Below the pieces are notes generated by a model, which was not told the origin of the DNA, made no database searches, and saw only the letters and a program-made list of their open reading frames with translations. A DNA stretch of 64,000 nt from Candidatus Gordonibacter avicola. Its GTDB lineage: Bacteria; Actinomycetota; Coriobacteriia; Coriobacteriales; Eggerthellaceae. Both the position numbers and the translations under genes were made by a program. Below, piece by piece: positions 49,228-58,225 of the stretch. Each line of letters begins with the position of its first letter. The first letter of the stretch is position 1. The DNA lies in assembly GCA_019113915.1 (NCBI GenBank), contig DXGM01000027.1, positions 78,767 to 142,766 of the forward strand. The letters run 5' to 3'.

Positions 49228-50571
49228 CTAGCCTTCCAAGAACGATTCTTCCAGGGAGTGCAGTTCCTCGGGCGTGTTCGCATTGATGAAGCAGCCGCCC
49301 ATGGGCTCGGCCTCCAGCACCGCGGACTGCGGAAACTCCAGCACCTCCACGTCGTCGAAGAACGCCTGGGCGCGTTTCTCGCCGCGATCGAGCGCGCGAC
49401 GCACCGCAGGCAGGCAGGCCATACGCCGATACATCGCGTGGAACGGCTCGAAGCCGTGCTTGTTCACGGGTACTACCACGTCGGCGCCCGTTTCGTTCAT
49501 GGCAAGCGCCTCCGCCACCACGAGCGACGCCGAGGCGAACACCATGTCGCACGCCACCACCGCCACATACGGGTTGCGTGCCGCCTGAAGCGCGGTGTAC
49601 AAGCCGGGCAAAGCGCCGCGATAATCGAACGAATCACACACCAACTGCACGCGGTACTGCGGGAATTCCGTATGGAGAAACGCCAGGTTATCGGGCTCGT
49701 TGGTGGTGATAACCAAGTCGTCGGCCACAGGAGCCAAGCGCTCCACCAGCCGGCAAATAAGGGGGCGGCCCGCGAAGGGCACCGTAGCCTTGCTGCGGCC
49801 CATGCGGCGGCTCTCGCCACCCGCCTGAATGACCACCGTCACGCGCGGGCGCACGAAGCGTTCCTCCATGAGGGTTGCCAAACCGGCGATGTCGTCCAGG
49901 TCAAACGCCGGAACGTTGTACAGCTCGGCGGCGCGCAGGGCCTCTTCGATATCCGTAACGATGGCCACGGTATTGTTCGTGGGCAACTTGTTGGAGATGT
50001 CCACGTGGTCGGGGTGCTGCGTCTTGAAGTGCGCGTTTTCGGCCGCGATGGCTTCCTCCTGCGCGCGACGCAGGGCTTCACGAGCCTCGTCGTCGTCAGC
50101 TGGCGGCACGGTGCCGCGCGTGAACTGCGTAAAGTCGGTGCCGAGCGGCCAGCCGCGGCGCGCCCCTTCGGCGAACACTTCGGCCACGCGCGCGTCAGCC
50201 TCGTTGCCGGCGCGCATGATTTCAATGGTGGGCAGACCGCTTTTGCGATAGCCCTCCACCACCACAATGTCGTGACCCGGCATGCTGCGCACAATGTCGG
50301 AGCATTCCACTTCGCCTTCCAGCGTTTTGATGCGCGCCAACTGCCCGGGAGCCGCGATAACCGTCTCGCTCGCACCGGCGGCGCGGTGGCGGAAGGAATC
50401 CTTGCCGGGGTAGTCAATTTCTAAGCCCACGTGGCTGTGGTGCTTCACGCTGCCCACATCGTGGCCGCGCGCCACCAACTCGGCTATCAGGCGCTCGATC
50501 AGCGTTGTTTTTCCCGAATTGTGGCGTCCAACAATGGACACGGCAGGGCTTGGAATATTCACCATAATCAT
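49228..50571 (-). CDS. mobBA: MobB-MobA fusion, molybdopterin-guanine dinucleotide biosynthesis
   Basis: A 447-residue bifunctional protein; ATG 50571 has AAAGGA 7 bases upstream. Residues 1-215 are MobB: P-loop VGRHNSGKTTLIERL, SVKHHSHVG, VVVEGYRKSGLPTIEI. A linker of about 30 residues follows. Residues about 245-447 are MobA: VIQAGGESRRMGRSKATVPF nucleotide site, LVCDSFDYRGALPGLYTAL, VACDMVFAS and NKHGFEPFHAMYR. It attaches GMP to molybdopterin to form bis-MGD, the cofactor required by the three molybdoenzymes in this window. The fusion order B-A is seen in several anaerobes. Confidence 0.94.
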   Translation of the reverse strand: MIMVNIPSPAVSIVGRHNSGKTTLIERLIAELVARGHDVGSVKHHSHVGLEIDYPGKDSFRHRAAGASETVIAAPGQLARIKTLEGEVECSDIVRSMPGHDIVVVEGYRKSGLPTIEIMRAGNEADARVAEVFAEGARRGWPLGTDFTQFTRGTVPPADDDEAREALRRAQEEAIAAENAHFKTQHPDHVDISNKLPTNNTVAIVTDIEEALRAAELYNVPAFDLDDIAGLATLMEERFVRPRVTVVIQAGGESRRMGRSKATVPFAGRPLICRLVERLAPVADDLVITTNEPDNLAFLHTEFPQYRVQLVCDSFDYRGALPGLYTALQAARNPYVAVVACDMVFASASLVVAEALAMNETGADVVVPVNKHGFEPFHAMYRRMACLPAVRRALDRGEKRAQAFFDDVEVLEFPQSAVLEAEPMGGCFINANTPEELHSLEESFLEG

Positions 50572-50768
50572 GCACTCGTCCTTTCGGCGCACAGTATAGC
50601 ATGACCCGCGCATGACCCGCCGACGTCTCGCGAACGATCTGTCAGAAGCCAAACCTCTGTCGACAAAGGTGCTTTCGTCTGGGCTTCGCCAGCCCGCCCT
50701 TGCGGGAGTGCAGCCCTCGCCGAAAAAAAGTGTTGTGATTTTGTGGAGGAGGATGGTATACTAGATGC
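50572..50768 (+). promoter_or_regulatory. Spacer with a sigma-70-type promoter for a small RNA
   Basis: TTGTGA (50733-50738), 18 bases, TATACT (50757-50762) reads as a plus-strand promoter. Upstream, GGGCTTCGCCAGCCC and GCCCTTGCGGG make small hairpins at about 50680-50710. No protein gene is visible between the MobB-MobA start and recR, about 410 bases. Confidence 0.5.
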
Positions 50769-50847
50769 TGCATTTACGAAGGCTTTGTAGCTTCGGTAAA
50801 GAAAGGGGTTCTGTTTTTTGGAGGGGGCAGAACCCTTCTTCTTTCTT
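50769..50847 (+). ncRNA. Candidate small RNA with terminator
   Basis: Downstream of the promoter at 50733-50762. The predicted transcript of about 80 bases has a first hairpin (TTTAC-GAAG, 50773-50781, with CTTC-GGTAAA, 50791-50800) and a terminator stem GGGTTCTG (50806-50813) with CAGAACCC (50828-50835), followed by TTCTTCTTTCTT. No reading frame with a convincing SD lies within. The rest of the gap to 50981 is GC-rich and empty. Confidence 0.45.
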
Positions 50848-50981
50848 GGGTGCACGGAGGCCGTCGCGCGTTTGCGCGGCGGCCTCCTGCGCTTTTCGTG
50901 CCAAGTGGCGCGGCTGCGGGTAAAAGCGTGGACGACGTGGGTAACGTCGCGAGCGCGCCGGCGGCGTGAGCCGCGCGGCCG

Positions 50982-51578
50982 CTACAGCGGGCGGCGGGCT
51001 TCGATGGCGCGACCGAGGGTGACCTCGTCGGCGAACTCCAAGTCGCCGCCAACGGGCAGACCGCTTGCGGGCCGCGTCACACTCACACCGAGCGGCTTGA
51101 TGAGACGGGCCAAATACGCTGCCGTGGTCTCCCCTTCCACGTTGGGGTTGGTGGCTAACACCACCTCGCGCACCTCTTCCGAAGCCAGGCGCTTCATGAG
51201 TTCTGCGATACGCAAGTCATCAGGGCCGATGCCCTCCATGGGCGACAGCGCGCCGCCCAGCACATGGTACACGCCCCCGTACACACCGGTGCGCTCGATG
51301 GGCGGAATGTCGCGCGGCTCACTGACCACACAGATAATGCCCGCGTCGCGCTTCGCCGACTGGCAGATCTCGCACAGCTCGTGTTCAGCGTAGTTGAAAC
51401 AGCGCGCGCAGAACCGCACCTGATCTTTCACTTCGGCGATAGCCTCGGACAGGCGCAGCGCCGTCGCCTTGTCGGCATTCAGTATCCAGTACGCAATGCG
51501 CTGGGCCGACTTCGGGCCAATGCCGGGAAGTCGTTCCAGTTCATCGAGCAGTTTCTGGATGGACGGCGCCGCGTACAT
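50982..51578 (-). CDS. recR: Recombination mediator RecR
   Basis: Loads RecA at gaps together with RecF/RecO; ring-forming DNA clamp. The protein has the normal length of 198 residues. The helix-hairpin-helix is ELERLPGIGPKSAQRIAYW, and the four-Cys zinc finger is CARCFNYAEHELCEIC. The Toprim domain is IICVVSEPRDIPPIERTGVY, followed by YHVLGGALSPMEGIGP, and the Walker-like region TRPASGLPVGGDLEFAD. It follows ybaB by 15 bases in the standard dnaX-ybaB-recR order. Confidence 0.98.
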   Translation of the reverse strand: MYAAPSIQKLLDELERLPGIGPKSAQRIAYWILNADKATALRLSEAIAEVKDQVRFCARCFNYAEHELCEICQSAKRDAGIICVVSEPRDIPPIERTGVYGGVYHVLGGALSPMEGIGPDDLRIAELMKRLASEEVREVVLATNPNVEGETTAAYLARLIKPLGVSVTRPASGLPVGGDLEFADEVTLGRAIEARRPL

Positions 51579-51593
51579 AGTGTTGTGCCTCGC

Positions 51594-51902
51594 TTACATC
51601 AAGCCGGGAATGTTCATGCCACCCGCAACGGAGTTCAGGCGTTGGGCGCTGATGTCCGACACGCCGCGCAGGGCCTCGTTGACGGCGGCCAGCACCATGT
51701 CCTGCAGCATGTCCACGTCCTCCGGGTCTACGGCCTCGGGGTCAATCACAATGCTCTTGATGGCCATGTCACCCGTGGCCACCACTTTCACCATGCCGCC
51801 GCCAGCCGTGGCCTCAAACTCCATGTCCTTGATTTCGTCCTGAGCTTTGGCCAGTTCAGCCTGCATGCGCTGAGCCTGCTTCATCATCTTCTTCATGTCC
51901 AT
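51594..51902 (-). CDS. ybaB: YbaB/EbfC nucleoid-associated protein
   Basis: A 102-residue dimeric DNA-binding protein with the family's tweezer-like fold. It begins MDMKKMMKQAQRMQAELAKAQ, a helix with periodic Met/Gln, then EATAGGGMVKVVATGD and IVIDPEAVDPEDVDMLQDMVLAAVNEAL, the conserved second half. SD GAAGGAG precedes the ATG. Always found between dnaX and recR in many phyla, as here. Its role in nucleoid organisation or recombination is inferred from the family. Confidence 0.96.
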   Translation of the reverse strand: MDMKKMMKQAQRMQAELAKAQDEIKDMEFEATAGGGMVKVVATGDMAIKSIVIDPEAVDPEDVDMLQDMVLAAVNEALRGVSDISAQRLNSVAGGMNIPGLM

Positions 51903-52015
51903 GAGCGTGTCTCCTTCTTCGTTACCGGTGAATTATCTGGGGCGCACGCCGGGAGGGCATGCGGTAGTACGCTTGGTGGTGCGCAGTGCGCGCATGGCGG
52001 GTGCGAGTACGAACA

Positions 52016-54322
52016 TCACTCCCGCACCTCTTCGACGACAATGCCTTCGCCGAAGCCAGCGGCCAGGATGGCTTCTATTTCCTCGGGCGATTGCGCGGGA
52101 GCCGTCGGGTCGGGCGTGGCTGAAGTGCGCGTGTCCGGCTCGGGCGGCAGGTCGCGGTCGGCCGCGACAGTGGGCTGCACCGCCTGGGGAGCGGGACTGG
52201 AAACAGCGGCCGGCTGCGCGCGCGTGGGCGTTGGGCTGGGAGCCGGGGCCAGGTCAGCGTCCGGGTAGACGGGCGCGGATGACGGGGCGGGCTCGTCGTC
52301 GTAGGGGACGATTTCGTCGTCGTAGGGCGGGATGTCGTACGCGTCGACCGGAGTTGGGTCAGGCGCAGGCGCTTGGGAAATGGGCGTGGCGGCGGCAGGC
52401 GCAGGTGAAGCGGCGGGGGCGGAAGCCGCTGAGGCGGAAGCTACCTCAGGAGCGGAGGCCGCGGCCGCAGCGGATGCAGATGCAGCACTCGCACTCACTC
52501 CTGCGCCGGCAGCCGGCGTTGCCGCCGTTTGAGCAGCAGCCGGAACAGCAGTTGCCACTGCAACAGCGCCCCCTTGTGTGTACGAGAACGGCAGCGTTGC
52601 GCCGCACGCCTGCGAAAGCGCCGCAGACACCGCATTCTGCACGTCGGGCTTTTGCACGGCCTTGAACGCAAACGCATTCTCGGCAGGGAATTCAATGAGC
52701 AGCGCGCCCTTGCCCGCGTCGAAGATAGCCTTCGTGTTGAGGAACAGCACGCCATAAGCGGCCTTGTTCTTTTTGAGCGTGGAGAGCGCCGCCTGCCAGA
52801 TGCGCTGCAGCGCCGCCGGGTTCTGCAAGCTGGCAGCAAGCTCGGCGGTGATGCCGCCTGCGGGGGCCGCCGTGCTCGCAGCAACAGAGGGGGCAGGTTC
52901 AGGGGTTGTGGCAACAACCGGCTGCGCTTCGACAGGGATTGCGGGTGCGGGTTCGGCGACTGGCGTTGCAGCAGCAGCCGGAACCTCGCGGCGCGGCTCA
53001 GCGGCAGGCGCGGATTGCGGAGTTGCCACGGGAGCAGTAGCCACTGGTACGGCCTGTTCAGCGGCGGGACTGGCCGCAGGTGCAGCCACCGTCACGCTCG
53101 CGGCAGCCGGCGCCCCAGCCGCAACCGGCACCGGGGCCACCGCAGCCGGCGCTCCCCCACCCGTCACATGCGCGACGGCGGAATAGCCGCTTTCCAACGC
53201 TTCCACGCGTTCGGCCAGCGATTCCAGCGTCAAGTCGGAGTCGGGCCGCACCATGCGCGTAAGCGCAATCTCAAACGACAGACGTGGGTTCGTCGACGTC
53301 TTCAACTCAGCCGACAAATCGCCCAGCACGCCCAACAGCCGCGCTAGGCGGTCAGGTCCGAACCATTCCATCTCCTGTGCCAGTTCGCGACGCATGGCAT
53401 CGTTCACCTCAAGCGCCACGTCGGTGCCGGCAAGCGACAGCACATACATATTACGGATGTGTTCAGCTAAGTCGCGCGTGAATTGCGCCAGGTCAGCGCC
53501 TGTTTCCACATACTCGGCCGTCCAGCGGAAGCACGTGGCAATATCGCGCGTACCCACGGCGCGCACGATTTCGGCCATGTCGTTGGTGTCGAGCGAGCCC
53601 AACAGCCGCTCAGCCACTTCCAGCGTCACCTTGCCCTCGCCGAACGCGATAAGCTGCTCAAGCGACGTCAGTGCATTGCGCATGCCACCTTCAGCGCGGT
53701 GCGCCACCAGGTCAAGCGCCTCGCCTTCGAATTCCACGTCCTCGGACACGCAAATGGCACCCAGGCGCGACACAATAGCCTCGGCCGAAATGCGGCGGAA
53801 GTCGAAGCGCTGGCAGCGCGAGTGGATGGTTTCGGGCACCTTCTGTGGATCGGTGGTGGCCAGGATGAACACCACGTGACTCGGCGGTTCTTCCAGCGTT
53901 TTCAGCAGCGCATTGAACGCCGCCGTGGATAGCATGTGAACCTCGTCGATGATATAAATCTTGTAGCGCCCGCGCGTGGGGGCGAACTGCACGCGGCCGA
54001 TAATTTCCTCGCGCACGTTCTCCACGCCGGTGCGCGACGCGGCGTCCAGCTCGTAAACATCCGGATGCTCGCCGTTGGCAATCATCACGCAGTCGTCGCA
54101 CGTGCCGTCCGGTTCGGGCGTGGGGCCGTGCTCGCACAGAAGCGCCTTGGCCAGCAGGCGTGCCGTGGTGGTTTTGCCCGTGCCGCGCGGGCCCGTGAAC
54201 AGGTAGGCGTGACTCACCTTGTCCTGCTCAATGGCGTTTTTGATGGTGCGTTCGATATGCTCCTGGCCAACGACATCCTCGAATATCTGCGGCCGGTATT
54301 TGCGATAAAGTGCCTCTGACAT
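52016..54322 (-). CDS. dnaX: DNA polymerase III subunit gamma/tau
   Basis: Clamp-loader ATPase, 768 residues. AAA+ domain: Walker A GPRGTGKTTTARLLAKAL, zinc-binding Cys in LLCEHGP and GTCDDC, Walker B YIIDEVHML, sensor 1 FILATTDPQ and SRC motif IHSRCQRFDFR. Domain III (about residues 240-370) follows. The C-terminal 400 residues are extremely Ala/Pro/Val-rich with a structured island (LQRIWQAALSTLKKNKAAYGVLF, LIEFPAENAFAFKAVQK) that contacts other polymerase subunits, then an acidic repeat IPPYDDEIVPYDDE. No A-rich slippery site is obvious, so a separate gamma form by frameshift is not indicated. Confidence 0.96.
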   Translation of the reverse strand: MSEALYRKYRPQIFEDVVGQEHIERTIKNAIEQDKVSHAYLFTGPRGTGKTTTARLLAKALLCEHGPTPEPDGTCDDCVMIANGEHPDVYELDAASRTGVENVREEIIGRVQFAPTRGRYKIYIIDEVHMLSTAAFNALLKTLEEPPSHVVFILATTDPQKVPETIHSRCQRFDFRRISAEAIVSRLGAICVSEDVEFEGEALDLVAHRAEGGMRNALTSLEQLIAFGEGKVTLEVAERLLGSLDTNDMAEIVRAVGTRDIATCFRWTAEYVETGADLAQFTRDLAEHIRNMYVLSLAGTDVALEVNDAMRRELAQEMEWFGPDRLARLLGVLGDLSAELKTSTNPRLSFEIALTRMVRPDSDLTLESLAERVEALESGYSAVAHVTGGGAPAAVAPVPVAAGAPAAASVTVAAPAASPAAEQAVPVATAPVATPQSAPAAEPRREVPAAAATPVAEPAPAIPVEAQPVVATTPEPAPSVAASTAAPAGGITAELAASLQNPAALQRIWQAALSTLKKNKAAYGVLFLNTKAIFDAGKGALLIEFPAENAFAFKAVQKPDVQNAVSAALSQACGATLPFSYTQGGAVAVATAVPAAAQTAATPAAGAGVSASAASASAAAAASAPEVASASAASAPAASPAPAAATPISQAPAPDPTPVDAYDIPPYDDEIVPYDDEPAPSSAPVYPDADLAPAPSPTPTRAQPAAVSSPAPQAVQPTVAADRDLPPEPDTRTSATPDPTAPAQSPEEIEAILAAGFGEGIVVEEVRE

Positions 54323-54440
54323 GCAAGTCGCCTATTCTTCCCCAGGGCGTATTTCTTCTTGGCATAGTGTAGCCCACCTTGCGCGCCTGCGGGCGGCTCG
54401 TCGCAACCCGCGCAGAACTTCTACGCGGCACACGGCGCAT

Positions 54441-54476
54441 AAAAACTACGACCGGCATCGTTGCCAACACCGGTCG
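54441..54476 (-). terminator. Terminator after dedA
   Basis: On the minus strand CGACCGG (54476-54470) pairs with CCGGTCG (54455-54449) across a 14-base loop, followed by TAGTTTTTAT. It is 37 bases past the dedA stop. Confidence 0.75.
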
Positions 54477-54512
54477 CGGTTACAAACGAGAAAGGCCTGA
54501 CCACCCGGTGCG

Positions 54513-55211
54513 TTATTCTTCCACGCGCTTCGACTCGCTGTCGTTCGACGCGTTCTGCTTGTTTTTGTGCGCATTCATGGCGGCTTTCACTGCGCCTATG
54601 ATGGCCGGCGCCACGGACACCGCCACAATGCCCAACACGATAACTTCGAAGTGATCCTGCACGAACGGGATGCCACCAAAGAAGTAACCCACCAGCACAA
54701 ACAGGCTTACCCACGACACGCCACCAATGACGTTAAACAGCGTGAACTTGCCGAAGTTCATATGGCCCGTACCAGCAATGAACGGGGCAAACGTGCGGAA
54801 AAACGGCATGAAGCGCGTGATGACAATGGTGAGACCACCGTATTTCTGGAAGAAGTGGTCGAGCTTGGCCATGCGCTCCGGCGTGAGCGCCTTCACGCGG
54901 CCCGAGTCGATGATGCGCGCGCCAAAGAACCGCGCGATCCAGTAGTTCGACGTATTTCCCAAGATGGCGGCCACGTAGAAGATGATGAGGGTGGCCCAGA
55001 CGTTGAGCCCGCCGCCATCGGCCGAGAACACGCCCGCCGCGAACAGCAGCGAGTCGCCCGGCAAAAACGGGAAGAAGACCAGTCCGGTTTCTACGAACAC
55101 AATAAGGAACAATGGTGAATACACCCACACCGGGCCGAGCGCAATAATCCACCCCGCAATAGCCCCACGCGGATCGGAAAGCAGGTTAACAAAGAAGTTG
55201 ATGATATCCAT
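54513..55211 (-). CDS. DedA-family membrane protein
   Basis: A 232-residue protein; start ATG 55211 with AAGGAC upstream. The frame continues into the SRP RNA gene, but that extension is not a real N terminus. DedA features: FVETGLVFFPFLPGDSLLFAAG, GNTSNYWIARFFG, and RFMPFFRTFAPFIAGTGHMNFGKF with re-entrant loop residues, then about two C-terminal helices. Family members are linked to undecaprenyl phosphate or phosphatidylethanolamine flipping and to cationic peptide tolerance. Polar KNKQNASNDSESKRVEE tail. Confidence 0.93.
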   Translation of the reverse strand: MDIINFFVNLLSDPRGAIAGWIIALGPVWVYSPLFLIVFVETGLVFFPFLPGDSLLFAAGVFSADGGGLNVWATLIIFYVAAILGNTSNYWIARFFGARIIDSGRVKALTPERMAKLDHFFQKYGGLTIVITRFMPFFRTFAPFIAGTGHMNFGKFTLFNVIGGVSWVSLFVLVGYFFGGIPFVQDHFEVIVLGIVAVSVAPAIIGAVKAAMNAHKNKQNASNDSESKRVEE

Positions 55212-55241
55212 AGTGTCCTTGGTCCGACCTGTAATACAAAA

Positions 55242-55346
55242 GTATCCCGGATAGGCAGGGGCGCTCGCCAGCGGTCCCTTATGGCTGCTTCCTCCCGGAC
55301 CTGACCAGGTTCGGAACATGGCGCCGCCCCGGCCCATCCGAGATAC
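55242..55346 (-). ncRNA. ffs: Small bacterial SRP RNA (4.5S)
   Basis: The minus strand contains the universal SRP Alu-less hairpin. The tip has CAGGTCCGGGAGGAAGCAGC (the Ffh-binding symmetric and asymmetric loops). The ends GTATCTCGGATGGGCC and GGCCTATCCGGGATAC-like pair for about 22 bp with one or two mismatches (55346-55325 with 55264-55243). Length about 104 bases. It binds Ffh and targets membrane proteins co-translationally. Location near dnaX is common in bacteria. Confidence 0.95.
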
Positions 55347-55465
55347 TTATCGTGCATGTTCGCGCATGCGAATTATTAGTATAGACGATGCCGGCCTCTC
55401 ATGCCCCACCCCGCCCGCACGGGCAACCAAAAGCACACAGTCAACCGTCAAATTTTACGCAGGCT

Positions 55466-55912
55466 TTACACGCGTGCACGCGGACAGCGGCTTGCAAGTT
55501 CGGCGATAAAGACCGCTTCATCTTCGACAGACACCATAAAATCTTCCACATCGTTTTCTATCATGACGCCCTGCAGCGAGCCGGCCCAGCCCTGCGTATT
55601 GAGCGCGTTGCGCTTGGGATAAACCGCGGTGATAAAACGATAATCGAGCGTGCGCTTGCGCAAGCCAAAAATGACGCACAGATCGTGTTCGTGCAATTCA
55701 ACGTAACTGCGCTTGAACGGTGCCAGCAGAAATACTTCAAGCCCAAGCAATAGCGCAAAGGCAATCCCGCCAACAATGGCAAAAATAAGCCAGCCAGACT
55801 CAGCCCCGTGCGCCGCGAACACGAACGTGGGGATGAGGCTCACTACGCAGAGAAGCCCCAGCACCACCGCAACAACAATCCACCCCCGGTCAACTGTTCC
55901 CTGAAACTGCAT
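55466..55912 (-). CDS. Small membrane protein with PH-like domain, unknown function
   Basis: A 148-residue protein with two helices (VDRGWIVVAVVLGLLCVVSL and AESGWLIFAIVGGIAFALLLGL), then a C-terminal beta-rich region VELHEHDLCVIFGLRKRTLDYRFITAVYPKR, which resembles bacterial PH domains (bPH2). It begins 2 bases after the TetR stop, so both are co-transcribed. No catalytic motif. Function unknown; it may be a target or membrane partner of the regulator. Confidence 0.6.
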   Translation of the reverse strand: MQFQGTVDRGWIVVAVVLGLLCVVSLIPTFVFAAHGAESGWLIFAIVGGIAFALLLGLEVFLLAPFKRSYVELHEHDLCVIFGLRKRTLDYRFITAVYPKRNALNTQGWAGSLQGVMIENDVEDFMVSVEDEAVFIAELASRCPRARV

Positions 55913-55914
55913 AC

Positions 55915-56592
55915 TTATTCCTCCCCCACTTCGGAAGACCCGGCAACCCCCGGCTCAAGGCTGATGCTTTGGCGAAGGCCGTTGACGCCGGATGATGCTG
56001 CGATGTTGGCAACCGCTGAGATTTCATCCAAAGAAATAGCCGAATCGCTGGCAAGCCATCGCCGATAGATCGCAAACAGCCCCGCGACAAAAAATGACAC
56101 GCAGTAACTGACATACGGCCTCGCATGCGTCAGATCGAGCCGATCTTCTTCGATGAGTGCTTCGGTGAGCGCTGCCTCAATTTTCTCAAGCATTTCCTCG
56201 GCCGTAATGTGCTTATACATCTTCCGCGTGCGCAGCAAATCCGGCGCAGGGCCGGCGCTCAAACTGAAGAAAAGATCGGTCACATCTACCGTGTTGCGGT
56301 CAAAAAACGATCCTTCACGCAGCAAACGAACGAAGGTTTCGGCCTTTTCGCGCACGATGGCATCTGCCACGGCGTCCACGGTTTCGTAATGTAGGTAAAA
56401 CGTTTTGCGATCAATATCAGCTTCGCGCGCTATAGCCGTTACGGTGATTTTGTGAAAGTCCTGCTCTTCAATCAAGCGCAGGAAAGCATCGCGAATGGCT
56501 TTTTCCGTACGAACAAAGCGTCTATCACGCGTTTTGTCGCGCGCAGCAGGCTTTTGAGGGAGCGGGCTCTTGCCTTCGTGAACATCGCTCAT
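55915..56592 (-). CDS. TetR-family transcriptional regulator
   Basis: A 225-residue protein; ATG 56592 is preferred over a longer frame to 56667. The N-terminal DNA-binding domain is RTEKAIRDAFLRLIEEQDFH, KITVTAIAREADIDRKTFYL, HYETVDAVADAIV. The C-terminal ligand-binding domain is helical with a hydrophobic segment YVSYCVSFFVAGLFAIYRRWL. It is divergent from a radical SAM gene across 149 bases, so that gene is a plausible target. Ligand unknown. Confidence 0.88.
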   Translation of the reverse strand: MSDVHEGKSPLPQKPAARDKTRDRRFVRTEKAIRDAFLRLIEEQDFHKITVTAIAREADIDRKTFYLHYETVDAVADAIVREKAETFVRLLREGSFFDRNTVDVTDLFFSLSAGPAPDLLRTRKMYKHITAEEMLEKIEAALTEALIEEDRLDLTHARPYVSYCVSFFVAGLFAIYRRWLASDSAISLDEISAVANIAASSGVNGLRQSISLEPGVAGSSEVGEE

Positions 56593-56741
56593 GACGTGCG
56601 CCCCACCTTCTTGCGTTCTGTGGCATACACCGCATTTGACACCATACTGGCAATTGCCGCCTCTCACTTACTCACTATAATCAACAAAAGAGAATTATTC
56701 AACAGATGATTACTATTTTACGCAGCTAAGGGAGGCACATC

Positions 56742-58199
56742 ATGAAAGCAACCGAGCAGGTGAAACGCGCTGCGCTTAACAAAACCATGGACTATTTGCT
56801 GGAAGACCCCGAACCGCGCCTGACGAAAATCATGGACATGCTGGATAAGGTCGCGCCGGCCAACCTGTTCCCCAGCCAGCGCGCTGCTTTCCGCACCGCT
56901 ATTGAGCAACAGAATAACTGGTATCAGCTAATCACGCGCGTGCTTGACCTGAATCCCGCCCTCCGCGACGACATGCTTAAGACGTTTGTGGTCGATGCGA
57001 ACATGATGGCCTGGTCCAAGCAGGAGCAAATGCGCGATAAGTACGCCTGTAACATTCCGTGGGCCATCCTCATGGACCCGACGAGCGCCTGCAACTTGCA
57101 CTGCACTGGCTGCTGGGCTGCCGAATATGGGCACCAGTTGAATCTGACACTCGATGAGCTAGACAGCATCATCCATCAGGGCAAAGAGCTGGGCACACAC
57201 GTGTACATTTACACTGGTGGCGAGCCCCTCGTGCGCAAACGCGACCTCATGGCACTGTGCGAGCAGCACCCCGACTGCGCTTTCTTGTCGTTTACGAACG
57301 CCACACTTATTGACGAAGAGTTTTGCCAGGACATGCTGCGTGTGAAGAACTTCATCCCCGCCATCAGCGTGGAAGGGTTCGAGGAAGCCACCGACGGACG
57401 GCGCGGCGAGGGCACCTATGCGAAGGTGGGCCAGGCCATGCGGCTGCTCAAGCAGCACGGGCTGCCTTTCGGCGTGTCCTGCTGCTTCACCAGCGCCAAC
57501 GCCGATTCCATTGCGTCTGAGGAATTTTTCGACTGGATGATTGACCAGGGCGCCCTGTTCGCATGGATTTTCACGTACATGCCCGTTGGCGTGGACGCGC
57601 CGGTGGAACTTATGGTGCGGCCGGAGCAGCGCGAGCACCTGTACCGGTTCGTGCGCGAAATGCGCGGGAAGAAGCCGCTTTTCACGCTTGATTTCCAAAA
57701 TGACGGCGAGTTTGTGGGCGGATGCATCGCCGGCGGGCGGCGCTACCTGCACATCAACGCCGCCGGCGACGTGGAGCCGTGCGTTTTTGCGCATTACGCG
57801 AACGCGAACATCCGCGAGGTGTCGCTGCTGGACGCGTTGCGCTCGCCGCTTTTTATGGCCTACTACGAGGGCCAGCCCTTCAACGATAACCTGCTGCGCC
57901 CCTGCCCCTTCTTGGAGAATCAGGGTGTTCTGGCCGATATGGTGGAGGCAACGGGAGCACACTCGACCGACCTGCAGAAACAGGAAAGCGCGCGCGAGTT
58001 GTGCGACAAGTGCACGCGCTCGGTTGAGCAGTGGGCGCCGGTAGCTGAGCGCATTTGGACCGACCCCACCGACCCCCAGTACAAGCTGCGCCACGACCCG
58101 GGCCAGGGCATGGCCGAAACCGACAAGCACAAATTCGAACGGCTTGGCCGCGAGCGCACGGCGGTAGAAGCGAAGGACGAAAACGAGTCCGCCGCTTAG
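56742..58199 (+). CDS. Radical SAM protein with SPASM-like C-terminal Cys region
   Basis: A 485-residue enzyme. The first 4Fe-4S cluster is bound by C117, C121 and C124 (SACNLHCTGC). The SAM site includes IYTGGEPLVRKRDL. A second Cys set follows in GGCIAGGRRYLHINAAGDVEPCVF, RPCPFLENQG and ELCDKCTRS, as in SPASM or twitch domains. N-terminal 100 residues are helical and have no RRE-like fold. SD AAGGGAGG precedes ATG 56742. No short peptide gene or partner enzyme is adjacent. Related actinobacterial proteins are of unknown substrate; peptide or protein modification is possible. Confidence 0.85.
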   Translation: MKATEQVKRAALNKTMDYLLEDPEPRLTKIMDMLDKVAPANLFPSQRAAFRTAIEQQNNWYQLITRVLDLNPALRDDMLKTFVVDANMMAWSKQEQMRDKYACNIPWAILMDPTSACNLHCTGCWAAEYGHQLNLTLDELDSIIHQGKELGTHVYIYTGGEPLVRKRDLMALCEQHPDCAFLSFTNATLIDEEFCQDMLRVKNFIPAISVEGFEEATDGRRGEGTYAKVGQAMRLLKQHGLPFGVSCCFTSANADSIASEEFFDWMIDQGALFAWIFTYMPVGVDAPVELMVRPEQREHLYRFVREMRGKKPLFTLDFQNDGEFVGGCIAGGRRYLHINAAGDVEPCVFAHYANANIREVSLLDALRSPLFMAYYEGQPFNDNLLRPCPFLENQGVLADMVEATGAHSTDLQKQESARELCDKCTRSVEQWAPVAERIWTDPTDPQYKLRHDPGQGMAETDKHKFERLGRERTAVEAKDENESAA

Positions 58200-58225
58200 C
58201 GGTGGTGTTTGTTGCAGGAAGAAAA

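Noticed and set aside
52529..53347. Open frames opposite the Ala/Pro-rich tail of dnaX
   Set aside because: Composition is Arg/Ser/Gly repeats from reverse-complemented Ala/Pro codons; no domain and no SD.
52016..54322. Programmed frameshift in dnaX giving a separate gamma subunit
   Set aside because: I see no A-rich slippery heptamer with a following stop in the -1 frame near the end of domain III.
56742..58199. RiPP precursor near the second radical SAM gene
   Set aside because: Flanks hold only a TetR gene, a terminator and aspS; no short frame with SD on either side, and the enzyme lacks an RRE-like N terminus.
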